Shown here: positions 44,973 through 56,391 of the stretch, piece by piece
Position numbering within the stretch: the first letter of the stretch is position 1
Layout of the letters: the number at the start of each line of letters is the position of its first letter
From: Cutaneotrichosporon cavernicola
Taxonomy: Eukaryota > Basidiomycota > Tremellomycetes > Trichosporonales > Trichosporonaceae
Reading direction: 5' to 3'
Length of the DNA stretch: 64,000 nt
Assembly (NCBI RefSeq): GCF_030864355.1
Contig: NC_083394.1
Coordinates: 2,046,001 to 2,110,000, forward strand
The notes under the pieces: model-generated
What the model was told of the DNA's origin: nothing
Seen by the model: the letters and a program-made list of their open reading frames with translations, nothing else
Databases searched by the model: none
Translations under genes and position numbers: made by a program

Positions 44973-45842
44973 GGGTGCGATGATGAGGAATGGGGAGTGT
45001 GAGCAATATGTATGGTGGTGTGAAACGATCACTGCTCGGATTGCGAGCTGGATGCTGGAGGTGGGGCTGTAGGGGCTGGCATTTAGCGCTGGGTCCCACA
45101 CCCGTGCGTTCGCCCCATATTTCAGTCATACCAGAATGCCAGAATCCAGAATGCAGAATCCAGAGTGAAGAATGCCAGACATCGTCAGATTACCAAACAC
45201 GGTGTGGCGTCTGGTTTGGTCCGAGCGAGGCGAGAGAACCAACGCCTGCAAAGCCTGTGACAAGCGTAACCTGCGGCTGGCGGCTGGCGGCTGGCGGCTC
45301 CCAACTGCCGATGACCCCCGATCTTGATGCGTCGCTTCTACGGGATAACACAACACCATGCGATCGTCCGCACAACCCTCTTACCCCGTACCCCGCCCCG
45401 ACCACCCTAAGATCTATAGGATCCCAAGGTCGGGACCCAAGCGTTTCAACTCCCATCGGCTCAATCCCTCATCCCCCGACGCCACCCCCGCAAGTGTTGG
45501 GGTTATCGGTTGTGGGGTTGCCGCATCCATTGCGAACGAGGGCAACTTGTAATTTGTCAGATTGTCAGATAACCAACATTTAATCTCCCAGGTAACTTGC
45601 AGGTAAACTAAAGAGTCGTGACCCCAAACTGCATCCGTCTTCTTTCCTTTTTTGTCCTTTTCAACTGAATCGACCCCTGATATCCTCGCACCGTTACAGG
45701 AACTTGTTCGACTTGAGCCACTAAAAAGGTCGTCAGCATCCACTCTCACCAATCTGTTACGACTCTTTACTCGGACAATGACGCTTCCTCAGCGCCCTGT
45801 TCCAAGAGGAGCAAGCGGGCTTTGCGCGTCCACCGCTCAATG
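44973..45842. other. Intergenic region
   Basis: About 870 bp between two minus-strand genes. GGCTGGCGGCTGGCGGCTGG at about 45276-45300 and AGAATCCAGAATGCAGAATCC near 45140-45165 are short repeats. The last part may contain a terminal exon of the aminopeptidase (45767-45817), which is discussed under that gene. Confidence 0.4.
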
Positions 45843-48800
45843 TCACACATACACACGTACCTGGTTGACATCCTCCTGGTCGCGCTCGAGCCAGTTGATG
45901 CTTGCCTGGATAGAATCGTACACCTGTTCGATGGTGAGCTTGAAGCGACGCGTGTCCTTGTCCTTGAAGAACGCCTGGATCTTGGCAAGATCCTCCTTAG
46001 TCGTGAGGTACTGGAGCGAGAACTTGATCAGGTGCGATAGGCCGAACGAGGCGTTGAACTTGTCGTCGAGCTGCGTGTCAGCATGCGGCTCCTCCACATT
46101 GTGTGTCAATCTCCACTCCACACAATCCCTGGCGGCGAATGTGGCCACGTCGTCATTAGAAGTCCGAGCGCGGCAACCCCTAGTCCCACGACCACCCTCA
46201 TTCCGCAACCCCTTGCACCAACCAACTCCAACACGTTGCACTCACCGACTTGAAGTTGTCCATGAAGAAGCTGGCGACACGGTGGCGTGTTTCGGGGTTC
46301 GATGCAAGCGCGGCGTAGAAGATGTAGATGTTCTGCAGCTTGATCGAGCCATCGCCGAGCATGGCGAAGGTACGGTCAAGGAGAGCCTTGTCCTTGGCCG
46401 CGCACAGGGCCCACATGGCGTCGACCTGAGTCGAGGGGTTGGGCGGCTTGTCGTACACGGCGCGGATCTTGTTGTACTCGGCCTCGCCGCCATTGCGAAC
46501 AGCGCTCTCAAAGATGGCCCTTTGGAGGTCCGCGGGGATCTTCGAGTCGTCGTTGTTCTGCAAGAAGGGCTCGAAGCGCGACCGAAGCTCGGCGAGCACC
46601 TCGGCGTCCTCGGCAACCGCGCACGTGCCGACAGCGAGAGCGCGCAACTCCTTGGTGTCAGGCGAGTCGTCTGCGCCGTCCTCATAGCCGAGACGCTGGA
46701 CAACAGGCTTGAACACCTTCCTGCGGAGCGCCTTGATGGCCTGCCGCACGTCCTCCGGCTGCTCCCACCAGGCCTGGCTGATCTTGCCAAGAGCACCTCC
46801 AATCTGGGCGAGGGGGAGGTTCTCGGTCTCAAACGCAACGAGCTCGTTGATGAGGTTGAGCGAGCCCGACGTCTTGCCGTAACCAGCGCGGGCCAGAGTG
46901 GCGGCGTCCGAGATAAGGCCCACACGGTCCTCGACGGAGAAGTTGGCGGCCTGCTTGCCGAGCTTGGAGAGGCGCTCTGGCGAGTAGTTGACGCGGTATA
47001 CACCGACAGTGTCGCCGTTGAGCTTGAACTCGTCCGAGTTCTTGAGGTTGTAGGTGCCCGAGCGCGCGTCGAGGACAGCCGAGTGGTCGATCTCGGCCTT
47101 GCCGTCCTTGAACGTCTTGATCTCGAGAGGAGTCCACCAGATGGTCTCGTCCTCCTCGGGCTTGACGTCGCCGGTCGAGAGGAAGCGGTTCTGGGTGACC
47201 TTGATCTTGCCGTCGCCCTGCTCCTCGACAGTGAGGACGGGGAAGCCGATCTTCAGAGTCCAGTTGGCCATAATCTTGGCGACATCGAGGCCCGACGCCT
47301 CAGAGATGCCGGCCCAGAGGTCCTTGGTCTCGGCGTTGCCGTAGAGGTGCTTCTTGAGGTAGATCGAGACACCCTTGAGGAACTTCTCCTCACCGACGAC
47401 GCTCATGCACATGCGCAGGACCGAGGCACCCTTCGAGTACGAGATCGAGTCGAAGATCTGGTTGATCTTGTTGGCGTCTGGGCACTCGACCTCAATGGGG
47501 TGCGAAGAGCGCTGCGAGTCGAGAGCAAGTGCAGAGTTCAAGTGCGAGTTGAGGAACTCGGCGCGGACCTTCCACTCGGGCCAGATGCGGTCGGGGATGA
47601 CCAACTCGCCCATTAGCGTCGCGAACGCCTCGTTGAGCCACAAGTTGTCCCACCACTTCATGGTGACAATGTCGCCGAACCACATGTGGGCGAGCTCGTG
47701 GCACTGGACAGTAGCCACGCGCTTCTTGGCAGACAGCGACGACTTCTCCGGGTCGTAGAGGTACGCGGTGGTACGGCCAGTGATGAGGCCCCAGTTCTCC
47801 ATCGCACCGGCGTCGAAGTCGTGCGCAACGAGGGTGTCGAGCTTGGGGAGGGGGTAGGCGATGTCGAAGATCTCCTCGTAGACGGGAAGGGCCCATTTCT
47901 TGATGTCAAGGCCGAACTGCGCCTGCTTGATGACGTTGGGAGTGGCATAGATCTTGAGTGGGACAGTTTGGCCGGTGAGCTTCGACTTGTGCTCGCTCTC
48001 GAGCGAAGCAAACTCGCCGCACGCGAACGCGACGAGGTAGGTCGAGACGAGGGGCGTGGTCTCGAACTTGGTGATGGTCCAGTTGCCAGACGACGCCGAG
48101 GCCTCAGTCTTGCCCTCGGTCTTGCCCTCGGTCTTGCCCTCGGTCTTGCCCTCAGTCTTGCCCTCCGTCTTGCCCTCAGTCTTGCCTTCAGTCTTGCCTT
48201 CTGTCTTGCCCTCCATCTTCGAAGCGGCGGCGCCCTCCGTCTTGCCCTCCGTCTTGCCCTCAGTCTTGCCCTCAGTCTTGCCCTCAGTCTTGCCCTCAGT
48301 CTTGCCCTCAGTCTTGCCCTCAGTCTTGCCCCCAGTCTTGCCCTCAGTCTTGCCCTCCGTCTTGCCCTGGGCGTACGAGCGGGCGAGGAGCGAGCCGAGC
48401 TCGTAGTTGTCGTTGAGCACCAGCTCAGCGGTGACGTTGGACGCGGGCTTCCACGGCTTGGTCGAAGCAACAGGCATGTTGGCGAGCACGGTCTCCTTCT
48501 CGCGCGCGATCATGCTAAGCGTAAACTTGGCCTTGAGCAGCGGCTCGTCCCACGACGGGAACGTGCGGCGGCACGCAGTCGGCTCGAACTGGGTAAGCGC
48601 GTATCTGGGGTCAGCTCGATTACTTGTAAATCTCACGTCTGCTTCTTCCCGTTGTCGTCGGCCTCGGCCTCCGAGCGGTAGTATCCGACCATGTTGTCGC
48701 CGAGCTCGGCCTCCCAGCGCATGAAGAGGCGCACCTTGGAACCGGCCTTGACACTACCGCCAGGCAGGTCCTTGAGGGACAGGGTGCCGCGCTCCTGGTC

Positions 48801-49091
48801 CTCGTCGATGGAAAGGTTCGAGGTGGCGATGTTCACGGCGGCCGACGACTTGGCCTCAGTCGTACCGACAGCCACGTGCGTGACCTTGAGGTCGGGGTGG
48901 ATGTTGAACACAATGTCCGAGGTGTCCTCAGTGACGTCGAGGTGGATGAGGGCCTCGCCGGCGAAGGCGTCGTGGGCCAGGTCCGTCAGGATCGCGACCT
49001 CATAGTGCGTCGGCGCGACATTGGTGGGGAGGCGGTAGTCGGTCGAGTTGCCGGTCGAGGCGGCAGCGCCACCGGAGATGCCGTCGGACAT
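45843..49091 (-). CDS. APE2: M1-family zinc aminopeptidase with KTEG repeat insert
   Basis: Three supported minus-strand exons (49091-48637, 48604-46246, 46070-45843) give 1013 aa. Introns are 32 and 175 nt. The N-terminal domain starts YRLPTNVAPTHYEVAI, and EPTACRRTFPSWDEP spans the first junction. The substrate motif GAMENWG is followed by the zinc site HELAHMWFGD and the distal Glu in WLNEAFATLMGE. The C-terminal ERAP1-like helical domain runs from NLINELVAFET to IQASINWLERDQEDVN. It should remove N-terminal residues from peptides in the cytosol or secretory pathway. Between NDNYELGSLLARSYAQ and NWTITKFETTPLVST sits an array of about 20 KTEG units, where relatives have only a short loop. 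The end is uncertain: either VRVYV as given, or a 25-nt intron leading to RWTRKARLLLLEQG with stop at 45767. Confidence 0.93.
48103..48366. repeat. 12-bp minisatellite coding KTEG units
   Basis: GTCTTGCCCTC(A/G/C) is repeated in phase with the aminopeptidase frame, giving GKTE on the minus strand. There are about nine units, one KME variant, a GAAAS spacer, and eleven more units including one KTGG. All length differences by whole units keep the frame. Confidence 0.9.
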
Positions 49092-49780
49092 GGGGGCGGA
49101 GAGGGAGCAGCAGAAGCACGCGGTGCGGCGTGCGGAGAGAGTACGAGGGGCGGGCGCAGTTGGGCGCGCGGGGAGAGTGGAGAGAGCGCGCTGGCGTTAG
49201 TTAGGGGTGTGGAGGCGGGGAGGAGGGAAGAGGGAAGGGTGGAAGGGTGACGTAGCGGGGAGGAGATGAGGAGCTTACAAGAGTGCCTGCGCGAGGGATA
49301 ACAGACGATACGATGCGAGAGGATGACTTGAGTATTAACCTCGAGTTTAATGATAAAAGTCTCGAGGTGGGATAGAGCATGTGAAGAGAAGAAGAAGGAA
49401 AGGCAGTCGACTTTTGAGTACGATCTGCCTGGGTGGAAAGTGGGAGGTGGAGGGAAAGTTGGTATGTCTTTAGCTGGGAGCTGAGTTTAGCGTGTGTTTG
49501 ATGGCTACGAGGGAGGAGGAAGGAGAGGTGCACGGCCAAAGGCGCTTCGGTGTCGTCACCTCCACGCGGTGACGGAATCAGATCTCGGCTCAGTCGCGTG
49601 AACATTCCAAGCTCCGGAGACGAGTACACGCATGGGATCGCGTCTGGTTTCGATTGCAACCATATGGGACCATGTGCTCATGTTATATTTATCACACATG
49701 TGCTACAGAGCTACAGCTGCATCTCTCGCATGGGCACTCGATTGATGACTATTGGATACAACAGCTCCACACGACTCACT
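49092..49780. promoter_or_regulatory. Upstream region of the aminopeptidase gene
   Basis: About 690 bp between the aminopeptidase start and the RAD17 stop. It is purine-rich on the plus strand (GGGAGGAGGAAGGAGAGG), meaning a pyrimidine-rich leader for the minus-strand gene. No separate gene is seen. Confidence 0.4.
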
Positions 49781-52421
49781 CTAGTCAGACCAGTCTTCAA
49801 TGTCGTCCTCTTTCAACACCTCGTCTTCGGCCTCCTCTTCCTCGGCCATCTCTTCATCCCATACTTCCCACCCTTGGCCATCAGGCACACCCATGCCGTC
49901 CACCCCAGCAACTTCAGTCCCGTACTCCTCACCACCAGTCACGTCGCGCTCAGAGAGCGTTTCCCCATCTGCCGAGCTGTACGCGGTGTACGGTGGCATC
50001 GTCAGTTGTTGCACAGAACGCGGGAGTAGCGGCCCTGAACGTCAGTGACGAGTGACGGCGAGGTCAGGGCACTCACGTCTGCCAAACGCTTGGATCTTGA
50101 TAGCTTCTGGGATCACCTCGCACGCTAGAGTGACTTTGGGAAGCAAGCCACCCCATACGGGCGCTTGCTCAGGATCCAGAATCCCGTCGGCTACAGCCGT
50201 GCTGGATGCGACGATCTTCTTGGCCATGTGGGCTGCGGCCTCGTCCACCCTCTTGCCGTTGTCGCGCTCGTTACGGAAGGTCTCGAAGAACTGCGGTTTG
50301 GTAACCTTTTGGTTGGACCTGTGATGAGTTGATATGTCAAAGACAGCCACTCACCGCGGTACCGGCGATGGAAGACCCATCAATGTTCCTCGCACAGTCA
50401 TTTGCAGAGCATACGAGATAGCTTGTGGGCTGGACTGCCACTGATTGTCAGTTAGATCTTAAGCAAACGACGGCTTACAATATCGTCCTCAGTCCGCATG
50501 AGATCGGCAACACAGAAGTCGTCTAAGATTGCCGAGAGCTCCTCTATCTCTGTGCAAAAGTTAGGCACGTTCTGGTGAATCCATAGCGCGAAGGTAGACG
50601 CGTCGACGGGGATGGTGGGGACGAATGCCTAACGTTAGCTCTTACGATGCATTGTTCAACTCACATTCATCTGCACCATCGATGCGCGACGCTCGAACTC
50701 GAACAGGTGGTCCGGAAGTGGATCCGGTGGTCGGAGGTTCTCAACAGCTTGCTTTGCCTCCTCATCCTCTTTCTCCCAGTTCGGATCCCCCACACCTGCA
50801 TGTCAGCAGGTGATCAGACCAACTGATCGCACGCTTGTTGTACAACACCTTGCCCAGAGCATGAAACAGGTTAAGCGACTGCTCTTGTCGCGTCACTGAG
50901 TCTAGGCTGCTGTCAGCTACGCTGAGCGTCAAGAGCTCACGCGGCACGGATTTCCTCGCTGACGTCGACTTTGGCGCCACGACCGCCCCGGCTGCCTTTG
51001 CCGGTTGCTCGTCCGCGCTTCTCTTGCTTGCCAGTCTTGCGCTTCTTGAGGGTCTGCAATGTTCGACCTGTACACAGCAGCTGTAAGGAATTGATAGCCG
51101 ACCGGAGGTCGCCATTACATGTGAGCCCGATGAGCTGCACGGCTGCCGGTTCTGGGCGTTGTGACGGGTCCTCAATCGCGAGATCTAGTACGCGGCTGAT
51201 TGCTTTCTTGAGAAACGTCGGCGCTAGTGGGAGGAATCTGGTGTCAGATCTTGTCGACATAGCAACTCACTCAATCTCAGAACACCATGCAGTACCCATA
51301 ACCTCCCTCCCCACGAGGTCCGCCGCGCTCTCTAGTCCGCCTCGGTCACGCTCGCGCCAGCTCTCTTCTGCTCGTCCTCCAGCTCCAGCGTCGCTGTAGA
51401 CGATGACGAGCGGGCATGTCGTCGAGGTGAAACTCTTGCAGAACTGGAGGAGGGCGGTGTGGAAACCTTCTCGTGTCGGATAATGGGAGAGGTTCGGCAA
51501 CGACGTCATGAGGAGCACGCGTGGTCGTGATGGTCGGGAGTGTTCAGAAGTCGGCAATGGTGCATACGAATTGCGCGAGAGGAAGGAAGTGAGCTTGTTG
51601 AGGCTGGACTCGACGTCTGCCGTCAGCTCGTTCCGATGGAAGCCCACCATATCCTCCAAGCCCTCGCTCGTCCACGCTGTCGGTCCACTCAACAAGGTCG
51701 ACGCCCAATGAGCGTGCGAGTAGTTGCACAGTCGTAGTCTTCCCGATGCCCGCTGGCCCGGTGACGAGCAGAATCCGCTGGCGGTCAGCTGTGTTGGGCT
51801 TGACGAGCTTCCGTACCCGATACTTGCGTACACGATCACGCAGCATCTGACTGGGTCGATCGCCTTTGAGCGCGGCAGCCTCAGGCATCCCATGGATTGC
51901 TTGGTACAGCCAGTCGCGTACGCTCTCAACCCGTGCCTTCCCTGGGGCGAGTTCGCTCTGGTGTCAGTCCTTCCCCTTCCTTCCTTCTTCCCATGCACCT
52001 GTAAGACCGGCTTGTACAACTCCGACCACATGGCTTCGGGCTTGCGTTTATCTTCACTCTCTGGCATCAGCTCCATAGTTCGCCAGAGAGCTAACCCAAT
52101 GACCGCTTCCTTGGATCGTCATCGTCACTGTCGATGAGCTCGATCACGTCCTCGTCCATCGCTTCGTCTCGCTTCGTCTTGCCATTATCCCTGAGCAGTG
52201 GTGTCGAGCGAGTTTTGGGAAGAGGAGGCGGTGGCATGCGGCGCGCATCTTCCTCCTTTCTGGGTGCGACGCGGGCCGGCACGCTCTCGGATAACTTGGG
52301 GAAGTTGAGGGTCGGCTGGAACTGGTGTCAGCTAATGGACGGTGAGATAGCTCACGGAGGTGAGGCTGCCCATTTTCTTGGGCGCCTTTTTAGGCGATCT
52401 ACCAGCCGACTTTGGCGGCAT
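49781..52421 (-). CDS. RAD17: Rad17/Rad24 checkpoint clamp loader
   Basis: Twelve minus-strand exons can be joined in frame (52421-52357, 52322-52096, 52060-51999, 51957-51648, 51616-51271, 51237-50941, 50906-50833, 50795-50665, 50628-50479, 50440-50355, 50318-50077, 50034-49781), giving 747 aa. The N-terminus is basic and contains FQPTLNFPK. WSELYKPVLQSELA opens the clamp-loader core, the Walker A is GPAGIGKTTTVQLLA, then VEWTD. NGDLRSAINSLQLLC is sensor 2, and LNLFHALGKVLYNKR with DPLPDHLFEFERRAS is diagnostic of Rad17. The acidic C-terminus ends EDWSD, like the 9-1-1-interacting acidic tail. Rad17-RFC loads the 9-1-1 clamp at damaged DNA to start ATR/Mec1 signalling. A 31-nt intron at 51617-51647 explains what first looks like a frameshift. 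It shares a 282-bp divergent promoter with KSH1. Confidence 0.92.
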
Positions 52422-52703
52422 CGTCTGACTGTGTGAAAGACGATAGGGAATGTATTGATGCTGAAGAGAGGATGACAAGGAAGGTATGATCGATATCTGG
52501 CTTCATCGCCAAAACACTGAGCCTCGCGAGTGGAGGTCACCTCGCGCGTCATCCGCGGAATCAAATCCCACGTGGTGCTCCACGTTTGCCACCCAGGCAA
52601 TGTCGAAGTGCGACAACTCATCCCACAATCTACCAACGCTCTCATCAAAAACATCTAAAGCCTCGCGCATTCCAACGACAAGGCGGACCACGCGCACGCC
52701 ATC

Positions 52704-53012
52704 ATGGTGAGCTAGTGTGCCTGTGGAAGCTCACACCAGTCCGCGCTGTTCAACTTCCAGTCGCTGCTCCTCGTCCTGCTCCTCCTCATCTGCACGTGCA
52801 CCTACGTCCGCGGCGCGGCGCCAAGTATCGTCGACCGCGAAAGAGAAGGGTTAGTTGATTGGATCAGCCCCGGCTGGCGTAACCTCTGGACTGAAGCTGA
52901 CACCAGCTTCCTCGGCCTGTTCTGGAAGTGCGCGCGGATAGGCGAGCGCCTGTCGCCGTACGTCTCGCTCGCGTGTGTCATCATGGCTGTCATGATCATG
53001 TTGGGGAAGTAG
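52704..53012 (+). CDS. KSH1: Kish/TMEM167 family Golgi protein
   Basis: Three exons (52704-52706, 52740-52849, 52907-53012) encode 72 aa, exactly the length of human TMEM167A. Exon 1 consists only of the ATG, followed by GTGAGC; a 33-nt intron ends CACACCAG and then [20 protein letters not shown] begins. The rest reads [13 protein letters not shown], then [19 protein letters not shown] and a second helix [16 protein letters not shown]. Two membrane helices with the conserved WKCARIGER loop define the family. Kish proteins act in the early secretory pathway and Golgi. Frame is intact across both junctions. The gene is too fragmented to show as one open frame. It is divergent from RAD17. Confidence 0.95.
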
Positions 53013-53926
53013 ACATGTATTGTATTGGGCTCGGCGGGAAGGGTGGTTTGGTTAACGGTCTAGCGGCAAGGGACGAGCATTGAGGCTGACGATAAGACCT
53101 TTTACGGAGCTTGACTGGGCTCTCAAGTGTTGCTGGCCGGCTCATATTCGCGACTGTTGGACTTGAACATTGCGGTTGATTCGTCGCAACGAGGAGCGTG
53201 ATCTTGGCCCCGAGTGTGACCAAGATCTGAGGCTGGGACGGGTGCAGACTCGAGTGAGCAGACGGGGACTGTGAGCGTCCCGTTGCACCCACTCCCACAC
53301 AGCTGCATCCACTATCCCGAAGCTCTGTTAGTTACACATGTGTGTTGTTCGGACTGGTCCCAGACAAGAGTGGACAGCTCTAGTTGTCGGCAGCCGAAAT
53401 CCAGACCTGTACAGTATTCGAACCGCAGCCCCGACACTTGGCTCTTTGATCTCGGCCGCGGGACGAGCTGCGAGGATCTTTAGAACAGCCAGTGACATAT
53501 CTCAACTGGTTGATATCCACCAAAAATGGGGACGACGGGAGGGCGATGCAATCATGAGCGGGTGTTAGCATCGGTCGATTTCGAATCTTTGCCAGTGCCA
53601 ACGTCTTCCGAGTCATCCGCGGTCCCATTCCAACGCCCATGTGATACTCGCCTCCCATCGCTTCCAGCTACACCAGTCTACAATGTAGCTCCACAGTATC
53701 AAGCGCCCTCTCCTTGTCTTAACACCATCCAGCTTGCTCAGCGAGACCTCCACGCCATACTTAGTCATCCTCCTCCCGCGACCTCCACAACCTCCACAAC
53801 CTCCACCCACAACCTCCACATTCCACACTCCCGCGTTGACATAAATACGAGTCGCAGTCCTCGACTCGTTCCGCTTCCAACTAGACCTATATATTCTCAC
53901 AGCTCTGGTATCTCCATTAAGCTATC
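53013..53926. other. Intergenic region
   Basis: About 910 bp. ACCTCCACAACCTCCACA repeats at about 53780-53820 are in the probable leader of the PhzF gene. No gene or RNA is recognised. Confidence 0.5.
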
Positions 53927-54910
53927 ATGACAACTCCTCTCCCGTTCTACACCGTAAACGCCTTCGCGCCCACCCCTCGCGCCGGGAACCAGGCCGCAGT
54001 CGTCATCTTCCCAGCGGGCGACCCGCGCGCGGTCGATGACGAGTACTACCGCGCCCTCAGTGCCGACTTCAACCTGGCCGAGACGGCGTTCCTTGTTCCC
54101 AAGGATACAGAGGCTAAAGTACCGCGCTACGGTCTGAGGTGGTTCACTCCCGAAGTCGTGCGTTGCTCCAAGACTGGGCTAACGAAAGGAAGTGCCGCTC
54201 TGCGGACACGCGACCCTAGCGGCGGCCACTGTGCTCTTCCACTTGCACCCCAACGCTGATGAGGTGAAATTCGAGACGCGCTGGCGTGGGAGCCTCACCG
54301 CGCGCGCACTTGAGCGCGGTAAGGCGACGAGGGTGGCCATCTCCCTCCCTCTTCCCACTGAACTTGGTCCGGCAACTGAGAGCCAGAAAGCGGATGCACG
54401 GGCCGCCCTGAAGTCGTCTTCGGGGGTAGAGGAGGTAGTGCGCGTCGCCCACTTTGAGTTCGGCGCTATTGTCGAGGTACCCTCGTCCGTCGACATCGAA
54501 GCGCTCGAGGTCGACACGGCCAAGCTTGCAAGTCGGCACAGCTCGCCACTGTCTGATCGAGATCGAGCTGACGCTAGCTCCCGGCTTACCCCGAGCTCTT
54601 CATTATCACCCAGGTGTCTGGATCCTCGGGAAGCGGTGCAGTGATCAACTCGCGCGTCTTTGCCCCAGGTCTCGGTATTCCCGAGGATCCCGTTACGGGG
54701 GCTGCTCATGCGGCTCTGACCGCGTACTACCTCGGCGATGGAACTGGGAAGCCTTCCATCAAGGCTGCCAAGGAGGGCGCGACCGAGCTGGACGCCCGGC
54801 AGCTGAGCAAGCGTGGTGGAGCTATGACTTGCGAGCTTGTGGATGGGAGAGCGCAGCTCACGGGCCTGGGGTGGCGGACGGCCAAGGGCGAGCTGGAGGT
54901 TCTGCCGTAG
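53927..54910 (+). CDS. PhzF-family isomerase-like protein
   Basis: Three exons (53927-54157, 54189-54527, 54578-54910) encode 300 aa, normal for the PhzF/DAP-epimerase-like fold. Motifs: FYTVNAFAPTPRAGNQAAVV at the N-terminus, SADFNLAETAFL containing the catalytic Glu of the family, [20 protein letters not shown], and in the C-terminal half SGSSGSGAVINSRVF, GIPEDPVTGAAHAALTAYY and GGAMTCELVDGRAQLTG. Fungal members are widespread and mostly uncharacterised; PhzF itself isomerises an intermediate in phenazine synthesis, but no phenazine pathway is seen here. Intron 1 is 31 nt with an AAG acceptor. Intron 2 only keeps the frame if it starts GCAAGT, a GC-AG intron of 50 nt ending CTGACGCTAG. A pyrimidine-rich leader precedes the ATG. 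Confidence 0.92.
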
Positions 54911-55340
54911 CTAGCAGATGCCATCTTGAATCTTGGCTCGCGACTGGACTGAGTAGGAGAGGGGTTATAGATCTGGATTTGGATCTGGATCTGGGTTGCA
55001 ATGGAAATGTACGTGGTCGTTGCGGTGATGGTAATGCGATTGCTTACCGCCTGCCTCTGCGTTCCGATTTGCATGGGCAGTAACAAGTCGCCGAACATGC
55101 CGTAGCGGTGGTGTCTGTAGATCACTCTCTCGGCTCTGAAGAATGCAGTAACACATCAGCAGTGTCATCAGAATGCCAAGCTCTACTTTGATGTCTGATG
55201 TGGCGTTGAACAAAAGACATGGTTGCACATTGTAGCACAGCAACGCCACCGCTCGGACCAACCCGGAATTCTGGAAGTACAATCCGGCGAGCTATCAACC
55301 GGTTATCAACAACACCTCTCCCCTCCATCTCCTCATCAAC
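54911..55340. other. Intergenic spacer
   Basis: About 430 bp. A GATCTGGATTTGGATCTGGA hexamer repeat lies at about 54970-54995. The rest is the probable promoter of the next gene. Confidence 0.4.
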
Positions 55341-56391
55341 ATGTTCGGCTTAACATTCAGCTACAAATATCTCTTCTTCCTGCGCTCCGCGCAGCCCGCC
55401 GAACCCGTGCCACCCGGATTACACCGGTACTGGCTTGAGACGCCGCGCGGCCCACTCGAGCTCCTCGCGGCCGAGCCAGATAACGCGACCGGGCCAGCAA
55501 TCGTCTTCTGCCATGGTGGTATGGGCGGCGCATGGGTCTGGACAGAATACATGACCTATCTCAAGGAACGCGGGGTGCGATGTTATGCCATCTCTCTTAG
55601 GGGGCATGGTGATTCATGGTAAGTGGTGCCGTGGACGATCGAGATGTTATACTCGATATAATCAGTCGTGCGTCGCTGACATCAGGTGTCCCAACTTCCT
55701 GCGTATGGTGTATGGGACAACGCGCGGCGACCTGGAACACGACCTCGTGACCGCCGTCAACTGGGTCGAGAAACACACGGGCGGCGAGGTCGTGTTAGCC
55801 GGCCACTCGAGCGGCGGCGGCCTCTCACAGGCCGTCCTGGCTGCCGGGAAAGTACGAGCCCGCGGACTCGCGCTCCTGGGTGCCGTGCCCGCCTTTGGAT
55901 CGTGAGTTTGTTCCAGAGCTCGAGATCTCGCTAACCCCAGAATGGGCGTGTATATGAACTGGGCTCGCATTGACCCATGGTTCTCCTTCCGCATGCTCTT
56001 CCACCTCTGGCACCCCAACTCGCCCCTCTCAGACCCCTCCCTAACCCAGGCGGCATTCTTTGGCTCATCTTTCCCAGCTGAACGGGTCCCCGCATTCCAG
56101 CACAGACTGAACCGCTTCGAGAGCTTCTGGTGGCCGCTGTCAATGATGCGGCCGTTCGCCCGCGCAGCCCAGATCCTCGCCAACGTCTCGTCGCGCAAAG
56201 TCATGGTCATGGCGGGCGAGCAGGACGCGCTTATGACTCCAGATGTCACCCGCGCAACGACGGCGTATTACCGCGCCGAGAGCGAGGACGTCGAGATGGA
56301 ACTGGTGGAGGGAGCAGGACACCACCTCCAGAACGACGTGCAGTGGGAAGATGGGGCGGCGCGCCTCCTCAAATGGTACCAAGCACTCTGA
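55341..56391 (+). CDS. Alpha/beta hydrolase
   Basis: Three exons (55341-55618, 55686-55901, 55941-56391) encode 314 aa. The core is complete: IVFCHGGMGGAWVW (HG oxyanion motif), CYAISLRGHGDSW at the first junction, nucleophile elbow LAGHSSGGGLSQAV with Ser, the acid in VMVMAGEQDALMT, and the final His in EGAGHHLQND. A lid region (HLWHPNSPLSDPSLTQ) separates the halves. The N-terminus has a hydrophobic YKYLFFLR stretch but no clear signal peptide. Introns are 67 and 39 nt. Substrate class is not visible; esterase, lipase or epoxide hydrolase are all possible, although the pattern RGHGDS is usual for esterase/lipase members. It is not closely similar to the SKL-ending hydrolase at 37225. Confidence 0.9.

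Noticed and set aside
45767..45842. 25-nt terminal intron and extra last exon of the aminopeptidase
   Set aside because: GTACGT to GACATTGAG would give a tail RWTRKARLLLLEQG, but 25 nt is shorter than any other intron supported here and the branch site is poor. It is left as an alternative, not annotated.
45652..47616. 654-codon open frame on the plus strand opposite the aminopeptidase
   Set aside because: It is antisense to a clear M1 aminopeptidase with all catalytic motifs. Long antisense frames are common in GC-rich genes, and this one has no recognisable domain.
51617..51690. Apparent +1 frameshift in RAD17 after the VEWTD motif
   Set aside because: The reading frame seems to jump between GLGGY and DVESSLNKL, but a 31-nt intron with GTGGGC donor, CTGAC branch site and GCAG acceptor (51617-51647) restores one continuous frame and the correct phase for all later exons.
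53380..53440. GGTTCGAATAC on the minus strand resembling a tRNA B box
   Set aside because: The flanking bases do not pair as a T stem and no acceptor stem or A box is present.
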